Shown here piece by piece: positions 32,917-40,103 of a stretch of DNA of 40,103 nt (the stretch's first letter is position 1; every line of letters begins with the position of its first letter). Source of the DNA: Evernia prunastri (Eukaryota; Ascomycota; Lecanoromycetes; Lecanorales; Parmeliaceae); the NCBI GenBank assembly GCA_003184365.1, contig NKYR01000210.1:1-40103 (forward strand), given 5' to 3'. The position numbers and the translations under genes were made by a program. The notes below the pieces were generated by a model. The model had not been told where the DNA came from. It worked only from the letters and a program-made list of their open reading frames with translations, and ran no database searches.

Positions 32917-33535
32917 GAAAGCTCAATGGCAGTACAACTTCGAAGCGAGAAGATAGGTCTCAATGATTTTCTCTATCGAATGAAGGTACCTGGTATTCGA
33001 AACGCTGAGTGCTCATGCGGCTGGAGAAAACAGACGGTCAAACACATATTACTGTTCTGCCCGGAACTGGCGAAAGAGAGAAGAGAACTCATTGAACAAG
33101 TCGGCACGTCAGATTATCGACAAATCTTGACACAGAAGCACGGAATACGCGCTACCGCACGATGGATGATCAAAATAGGACGTCTCGATCAATTCTCGCT
33201 GGCCCAAGAGCAATCGGCTCGGTCCAAATTACCGCTAGGACTAGACAAAGAAACCAAAAACAAGAAAAAAGGGTAAGGAGAAGAGGGGAAGCAAAAAGAA
33301 GGCATAGAAGGAGACAATCACGGAAACAATAGCGGCAGACTGAAAGAGAACGGAAGTGACAGTGGTTTGTGGCAACAACTTGACAGTCAAAGACTAAGAG
33401 TTGACAACAATGATAACACGAGAGGATAAGTTGAAGTTTTTGTCCGAAAGGTTTCTTCAGCGCTACAAATATTCGAGGAACTCCCTGATTAGTAAAGTAG
33501 TTTACTAGATAGGCGTATTAAGCAATCAATCAATC
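32917..33535 (+). mobile_element. 5'-truncated non-LTR retrotransposon (Tad/I-like), 3' end
   Basis: This 619-bp insert has normal base composition inside RIP-mutated DNA. A frame (32926-33276) reads VQLRSEKIGLNDFLYRMKVP, CSCGWRKQTVKHILLFCPEL and ARWMIKIGRLDQFSLA. This is the zinc-binding C-terminal tail that follows the reverse transcriptase and RNase H in fungal LINEs. It ends in an AATC-repeat tail (about 33521-33535). The 14-bp target duplication AATATATCGAGTAT flanks it at 32903-32916 and 33536-33549. Reverse transcriptase and endonuclease parts are absent, so it cannot move by itself. Confidence 0.88.
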
Positions 33536-33549
33536 AATATATCGAGTAT

Positions 33550-35119
33550 ATTGATAAAGACGATATATTCGAGTCTTCTCTTTACGATAATCTCGAATTT
33601 TATTTTAAGTCTAATCTCTTTTAAACTCGCGTCGAGCGTCTTTATAATTAAGTGATAAGTAATTTTAAAAAGAAGTATAAGTCAAGATATTCGTTAGAGC
33701 GAGTGTTTAATTACTAAAATAATTATAATTTTAAGCGACAAATATCTACGAATTCTTATTTAATAGTAGAAGTCTCGTCTATAGTTATAGCTTATATAAG
33801 ATTTTTTACTTAGCGATCGCGATAATTAAAATCTTAAAAAAAAGATAAGCGATTAGACTTAAAATTAGCTTAATAATAAAATAATAAGACGATACTTTAG
33901 TAGCTAAACTTTTATAGATAAATTAATTTAACGTTAAAAACTAGACTTTAATTTAATTAATTCTCGAATATAGTATTTTTATATTATTTGAGATATCTTC
34001 GATAATATAAATTAATAAAAATAAACTAAGTTGCGAGTATCGAGTGAAATTTAATTATATTATATTCTTTCGTATAAAGATCTATTAGTTAATCGTATAA
34101 CGACGTGCTTTTAATAAGTTTAATCGTCTAATACGCGATATGTAGAGAGTATCGTTTAAATTTTTTTTTTATAATTTAATATTTAGAGATTCTATCAAAA
34201 AATTTTAAGATAAAGAGAAATGTTGCTTAGCTTTCAACAAATTGTAATAAAAAATACACTATCTACTAATAAATTTTAAATTCGATATTTCTTATTATTT
34301 TTGCTTCTTTAAATATAGATATCGATTTAAAAATTATTAAGCGATATTCGCTTAGATCGTCGACGACGACGACGTAGATCTTTAAGAGCTTAATAACGTC
34401 TTATTCTACGTTTTATATATTTATAAGAGACTTCGACGTCGTACGAGAGACTTTTAATTATCGATGTCGTCGTCGTTAACTTCTGACTTCACATCAAACA
34501 GATGAATCGTCTTCGTCTTTTACTTCGTCTTCTACTTCGTCTCCTTCTCCGCTCTATTCTTCGTTCTATCCTCCGCCCTATTTTTCGCCCTACTATAACC
34601 TACTATAATTCTACTAGTAGGGCTACTAGTAGAATTACTAGTAGGTTATAGTAGTAGGTTATAGTAGAAGGTTTAGTCAAAAGAATCAAAAAAAATGGGA
34701 GGTGGCTGATTATGAACCGAAATCTGGTTTCTCGAGCTGTTTCCCAGAAATTCAGCTGTCGATTCGACGAGTACTATAAAGAGTGACGGAGAATATAACG
34801 TATAACGGAGAATATAGCGAAGGGTCTCGTATAGTAGCTGCGCGTCTGTTAAGACAGTGCGTTACTGAGTACTTAGTCGATTTTAGCGATAGTTTCTATA
34901 AATTGAGTTAGTCTGATTTCTTCGCTGAAATTAAAATGTAAGTATACGTATTAATTACTAAGTCACTTCTATTCTAAAGATACGAGATCTTATTTGACTG
35001 TTTCTTCTATATTTTATAAAATTATTAAAAAATTATAAATAATCTATTTAGTTATATTACGTGATTTCGTAGTAGTTTAATGCGATAAATTCTTTTTAAA
35101 ATGTATATAAGATAGAGAA
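33550..35119. other. RIP-mutated DNA, inner right part of the bracketed element
   Basis: I see no readable protein trace here. GAC/GTC-rich runs lie at about 34355-34380 and 34460-34560. A less mutated stretch with CA and TG present lies at about 34670-34910. Confidence 0.5.
34596..34648. repeat. Foldback hairpin of CTACTA/TAGTAG units
   Basis: The arms 34596-34620 and 34623-34648 are complementary apart from a 1-nt length difference; both are built from CTACTAGTAG and AACCTACTA. It sits at the left edge of the less mutated island 34670-34910 and may mark an element boundary. Confidence 0.65.
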
Positions 35120-35173
35120 GAATATCTTTGCAGCAAAAAGAAATGTTTATATAGCAAAAATGAATATTTCTCT
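35120..35173. repeat. Right arm of a degenerate inverted repeat (possible MULE end)
   Basis: This is the partner of 30155-30208 in opposite orientation (GCAAAAAGAAATGT against ACATTTCTTTTTAC). The distance of about 5 kb suits a MULE with a nested LINE. Confidence 0.5.
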
Positions 35174-35289
35174 AATAACTATTTTATAGTTAATGTTTCT
35201 TAGTTAAATCTTTTCAAAAAATCGATACTTAATAATATAATAATAAATTATCGTTTGCAACAAATCGTTAATGACGTAATAAGTTATAT

Positions 35290-35970
35290 ATTTATATAAC
35301 TCTATAATATATATATATATCTATATCTATATCTATACTCTATATAACTATTTCGTCATATAGCTATTTAGTTATATAGTTACTAAAGTACTAAAGATAT
35401 CTCGATCACGCTTATACTTTATATCTATACTTTTTATAATTATTTAATTATTCGATTATTTAGCTATTAAGTTATTATAGTTATTATAGTTATTATAGTT
35501 ATTATAGTTATTATAGTTATTATAGTTATTATAGTTATTATAGTTATTATAGTTATATAGTCAATGCAGCAATAAAGATATCTCGATCACGCTTATACTT
35601 TATACTTATACTTATATTTATACTTTTTACAGTTATTTAATTATTTAGTTATTAGTTATTTAAGTTATTGCAATTATAGAGATATTTTAGTTCCGCTTAT
35701 ACTTTATGTCTATACATTTTACAATCATTTGATTATTTAGTCATTCAGCTATATAGCTATACAGTCATTATAGTTATTGCAGTCACTACAGTTATTGCAG
35801 TTATTTAGCTATACAGTCATAGAGTTATACGAAAAAGTCTCAGCATATCTATGTTCATGTCTATACTCATTGCAGTTATTCAGCTATGCAGTTATAGAGT
35901 CATGCGGAGAAATCTCAGCATATCTATGCCAATGCTCATGTTCATATCTATACTTATTGCAATTATTCTG
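35290..35970. repeat. Tandem minisatellite block, including a 9-bp array
   Basis: At 35471-35556 the unit TTATTATAG repeats about nine times. Around it, larger units carrying TCTCGATCACGCTTATAC or its relatives recur at about 35400, 35580 and 35690, with more diverged copies to about 35960. Copies on the left have TA where copies on the right keep CA or TG. Confidence 0.75.
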
Positions 35971-36059
35971 TTGAAATTCTAGAGTCTAAAAGATCATTAA
36001 GCCGACTAAAGATCGATCTTGATATCGGTCGCACTTTGTATCGTAACACCTTTATAGTA

Positions 36060-39000
36060 ATTATAATTAAGTGTTTCTATTATCTATTTTTGACAGATTA
36101 TAAATTCGAACTCTATTCAGATAATCGTTATAATATATCTAAAGTCTTTATAGCTATCGACTATCTTCAATACTTATCGCAATAAAGTTATTCGCTATAT
36201 AAACGTTAAAATTCAATTTCTTTGATATAAATATGCTTATTATAAAATAATCTTTTAAATTAAAATAATTATAATTCGCTGAAAATTAGAAGATTAAGAT
36301 TTTACTTCGTACGTCTTACGTAAGATAAAAGATTAAATTAAGATCGAAGTCGAGATATATCGCATTTAGTCGAAGAATATCGAAAAATAGAATTATATCT
36401 TTGCGACGAATTATTAACCTTTATCGCTTTTCTACGTGAAAATATTAAATAAAGAAATAATATATTTTTATTTATATATCGCAAAATATTAAATAATTAA
36501 ATAACGAGTATATGAACTCGTTTATATTATTGCGTAATAAAGATTAAAAATTAATTATTTTAATCTCGACTGAAAGAGATTTCAAAAAATCAATTATTTA
36601 AATCTCAACGTAAACATTATCGTAAATATAAACTTTAATTATCATTAAAAGAGATTTAATTTAATAATAAAGAAGTTTAATCTTTTAAACGAAGAGCGAA
36701 AAGTATTTTAAAAAGTATTTCTATTATCATAAAGAAGTCTCGACGAAAGTATAAATCTAAATAAATATATTAATCTTTAAAATAGTTTGCAAGAAATTTT
36801 TTTTACGATATTTTAAAAAATAATAAAATTAAAAAGATATCGTCTAAATTTATAAGATCAGACGATCTCTTATCAATTTGTCGATTATTAATAACTTATT
36901 ATTCTATTAAAAACAATCTATTATTTTTATAAAATATCGATTTTTATTTCAAGTATCGTAAGATTATTAAACTTTATACGTAAAGATTTAAATTGTATCG
37001 AATTAATTTTAAAGTTTAACGAGACTTTTATTATATTTTCAAAGTCTTAATAGAATTTTCAGACGATAGTATCGATAGCGAGTATATCTTAAGCTTTCGT
37101 ATCGATTTCATATCGTCTTTAAAATAATTAATTTCTAAATCTTTATCGAAACTTATATTTAACGAAGAGCTCTTATATCGTTCGAAGAAATTAAGATTTC
37201 GACGTTTTTTAATCGTTTTGATAATATCAAAATTTTTAAAGAAATCTTTAATTATTAAATTTAAAAATAGAAGTTCGAAGATAAATGTAAGCTATTAAGA
37301 TTATAACGCTATATCGTAAAGAATTATATAAAGTTTACGATAAAATTATAGCGTGAAATCTAATTAAAAGTTTATAATAGAATTTATATTATATTAAAAT
37401 CGCGCTACGAAATTAATTTTCGAGTCAAAATTCAAAGAAAAATTAATGTTAAAAAGATATAAAATATTCTAAACGAATATAAATTTCGAGACTTTAAAAA
37501 CTTTAATTCGATCTTTAAGAAGTTAAACTTTATCACATTAATAAATTACGACAATAATTTATAAATCTATATCGACAAATTTTAGAAAGTTCTTTAAGAT
37601 TTTCAAAATTTATTCTCATAACTTCTTTTCGACGAAAATTTCAAAATCTATCATTTTTATACGAGTCTTGAATTTTTTATAACGAATATTATAAGTAATA
37701 TATATAAATTTATAACGTCTTCGATATCGAAGATAACGTCAAGTTCACGCTAAATTATATCATTACACGATTTATTAATATCGTGATTAATCTTACAAAT
37801 TTGATTATTATTAATATAAAGATTTAAATATTAATTATATTAATAAATAAAATCTTCGCTTATAATTCTTAGAGTGTTATTATATTCGTCGTAATCGACG
37901 ATGTTATCGAATATAAGATTTAATAAGAGACTTATATTAATAATTTTTATATCTATATTTAAATTTATAAATATTGTAATAAAAATTAATACGACGATTT
38001 CGAATATATCGTTCTATATCTCGAAAAGAAAAATAATAATTATAATAATAATGATTTTAGAGAAGATTATAATGATTATAATAATCGTAAAGACGATAAA
38101 GACGATCGTAACGATAATAATTTTTTTAAAGATAATAAAGAGAAGAGCGATAAATTCGCTATCGATCGTTAATCAAGCAGCGCGAAGATTATCGTAATTT
38201 ATACTCAATCGACAATAGCGTATAACTTTATAACGTACGTCGATAGTTTTACTTCTACAATTATGACGATTAACGTCTTAAATTATTTTAACTTCGCTAT
38301 TTATTTTATCGTTAATTCGTAATTTTTATAAAATAAAATTTATAAAGTTTCAGTCAAGAAAATTATAATTAATATCTTATCTATATTTATCACTATAATA
38401 TTATTATATCTATAATTTATTAATTTAGCGTATATTTAATATATTACTCGCAATTAATTCGTATTTAGAATCTTTATCTCTTTCGAATTTTATCGTTCGA
38501 TTAATAAAGTCAATAATTTAATTATAGTTATAGATTTTAAGCGAATTAAGCTTAAATATAAAAATTATAAAAATAAACGTATTATAATTATTAAGAATAT
38601 TTAATATATTTTTAATAATAATTTTAATCTAATTTCTTTGAGATAGCTCGAAGATTAAAATTATTTTATATATTTTATTAAAGACGATATCGATATAGAA
38701 GAATACGATATTATTTTTAGACGTCAGCGTAATCGTCTATATACTTTAAATATATAAATAAATACGTTTATTTGTTTAACAGTTATTAATAAAGATATTA
38801 ATAAGTCTTCTATATCTAAACGTTTTTTATTATTATCTTTTTCAAATTTCTTCGAGAACTCTCAAATTAACGAAGAAATCTTACGTATATAATACGTTCG
38901 TTATAATTATCTAGACTTATAAAATTTAAAGAAACTCGTTTAAATATACGTTGAAATAAATTTATTTATTTCGTTTTTCGATAATACGTACGAATTATAT

Positions 39001-40038
39001 ATTATTATTAATATAAAAGTAAAGTTTTATAAGCGTTATATAAAATTAGATCGCTGAGAAAATAATCTTATTTATAGCGATATTTAAAACTCTTTTTTTA
39101 TATCGTATAATAATTTTAAGTATATAATTATCTTTTTAAATAATAAAATCCTTCGCTCTATCGTATATCTACTCTCTAATAAAACGATTTCACGATATTT
39201 AATATCTTTAAATTTTTTTTAAATTAGATAAAATATAATAAGTATAAATATATTCGTCTACGCAGCGACTGCGATATCGAATATAATAATTATAATATAT
39301 ACGTCTTTCGTCTAATTAAGAGCATTACTTGAAAAGATATTATCTTTAATAATCTTTAAATAAATAATAAATTCGAACGTCTTGATTAGATTCTATAACG
39401 TAAGATTAGCGTAATATTTAAAGAAAACGTATTGTTTTAGAAGTTTTAATTAGAATTCGCTCGAACGTCTAATTATCTTCGCAATTTACAATCTATTTTT
39501 AGATGAAATATAACGTCTTATTAAGTCTTTATAGATTATTTACTCGATGTTTCTTATTTACGAAGAATTAATTAAATTAATTATTATTAAATTCATTTTT
39601 TTAATATCGATTAAACGAAATATAAGAATCACGTTTATAAGAATCGCTTAATCGATTATAAAATTAATCGATTTTATCCTATATTTATATCAAATAATAA
39701 GATTTAGATATATTTCAATATTACTTAAATCGATAGTATCTCTCTTAAACTTATCTATAATATTAATTTTTCAATTAATCGTAATAAGCGACGTATTAAC
39801 GTTATTAATAAGATAGTTAGTGAGTTTTTTAACGTCTCGATATTAGTTTTAAAGAAGAGAATCTTCAAAAGAAGAAACCGAGTAATTTTTATCGAAGCGA
39901 TAAATAACTTTCTCAGTAGTATTTCGATTTCGATATCTTTAGATACAAAAGAGTTCGTTAACGTTATACGTATTTTAGTGAAGTAAGCGTCTTTATAAGT
40001 GTTATTTTAATCTTCTTTGACTTTAAGAAAGTTTATAT
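36060..40038 (+). pseudogene. RIP-degraded Ty1/copia retrotransposon (gag, protease, integrase)
   Basis: A plus-strand trace can be followed through stops. The gag-like part lies at about 37100-38200 and is rich in Lys and Asn. The protease to pre-integrase part includes FNLISLR-LEDKNYFIYFIK at about 38612-38680 and QRNRLYTLN. The integrase core shows ENNLIYSDI with the first catalytic Asp at about 39078, and RLRSDCDIEYNNYN with the second at about 39266. NKFERLD then carries the Glu, followed by EFARTSNYLRNLQSI at about 39455. Expected Trp and Gln codons are now TGA, TAA or TAG. The reverse transcriptase and RNase H should follow but are cut off at 40039 by the terminal repeat. No 5' LTR is recognised. 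It is inactive. Confidence 0.75.
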
Positions 40039-40103
40039 TGTTACGGACGTACCCTAGCTGTCAGGTACAAAGGGAGTGTTTATGGCTATGTGTCAGGCAC
40101 ATA
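40039..40103 (+). repeat. Right copy of 65-bp inverted repeat (possible LTR start)
   Basis: It starts TGTTACGGACGTACCC and is the exact reverse complement of 1-65. It is rich in CA and TG, unlike the RIP-mutated DNA to its left, so it arrived after RIP of the copia relic. It interrupts that relic before the reverse transcriptase. Best guess: the 5' end of an LTR running out to the right. Confidence 0.7.

Larger units (their letters stand above)
29053..40038. other. AT-rich RIP-mutated transposon island
   Basis: The base composition changes sharply near 29050. By eye the block is dominated by A/T, with TA very frequent, CA and TG scarce, and CG kept, which is the result of C-to-T change in CpA context on both strands. 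Transposon proteins can still be followed but carry TAA, TAG or TGA where Gln or Trp is expected. Small islands without mutation (29220-29500, 32917-33535, 34670-34910, the right part of 35700-35960, and 40039 on) must be later arrivals or too short for RIP. No host gene is seen inside. Confidence 0.85.

Noticed and set aside
35471..35556. CRISPR-like array
   Set aside because: It is a simple 9-bp tandem repeat without spacers in a eukaryotic genome.
37901..38197. 98-codon Ile/Lys-rich frame as a gene
   Set aside because: It is a product of RIP-altered copia gag DNA; its composition is an AT artefact.
1..40103. A single 40-kb mobile element (Starship- or Polinton-like) bounded by the terminal repeats
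   Set aside because: The interior is core housekeeping genes; there is no captain recombinase, DNA polymerase or matching transposase, and the right repeat cuts a dead copia element. Two copies of a dispersed repeat explain the ends.

Overview
The window looks like a chromosome segment of a filamentous ascomycete (Pezizomycotina). The genes carry many short introns (about 50-95 nt) with GT..AG borders and CTAAC/CTGAC-like branch sites. It encodes fungal RGS-LOV blue-light receptors. It also contains an 11-kb AT-rich block with the signature of repeat-induced point mutation (RIP). I cannot place it below that level.

Layout. Positions 1-29,050 are gene-rich with normal base composition. In order they hold LSM8 (+, U6 snRNP), EMC5 (-, ER membrane complex), MSH5 (-, meiotic crossover MutS homologue, 15 exons including a 7-nt microexon), HSP78 (-, mitochondrial ClpB-type disaggregase), EFB1/eEF1B-beta (+, with box C/D snoRNA U18 in its second intron), a bZIP regulator (+) behind a long gene-poor upstream region, NOP4/RBM28 (+, 60S biogenesis), DAP1 (-, cytochrome-b5-like heme protein), and a head-to-head pair of RGS-LOV-PAS photoreceptor genes (22,235-24,810 - and 26,024-28,113 +). 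I rebuilt exon structures by hand; in every case the reading phase closes and the joined protein follows the family. Small non-coding elements lie between the genes: two MITE-like inverted repeats with TA flanks, and a perfect 103-bp foldback present twice around a 13-N assembly gap.

Positions 29,053-40,038 form a RIP-degraded transposon island. By eye it is very AT-rich, CA and TG are scarce, and CG is kept. Two relics can still be read through TAA/TAG/TGA stops: a Mutator-like (MULE) transposase at about 30.5-32.65 kb and a Ty1/copia gag-protease-integrase at about 36-40 kb. A 5'-truncated non-LTR retrotransposon (32,917-33,535), flanked by a 14-bp target duplication, inserted later and is not mutated.

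The two window ends are an exact 65-bp inverted repeat. Everything between looks like ordinary housekeeping chromosome plus nested transposon debris, and no transposase fits the ends. I therefore read them as two opposed copies of one dispersed repeat, probably LTR starts (TGTTACGG...), rather than as the ends of a 40-kb mobile element.

The most interesting items are the paired blue-light RGS-LOV genes, U18 inside EFB1, the MSH5 microexon and the layered history of the RIP island.
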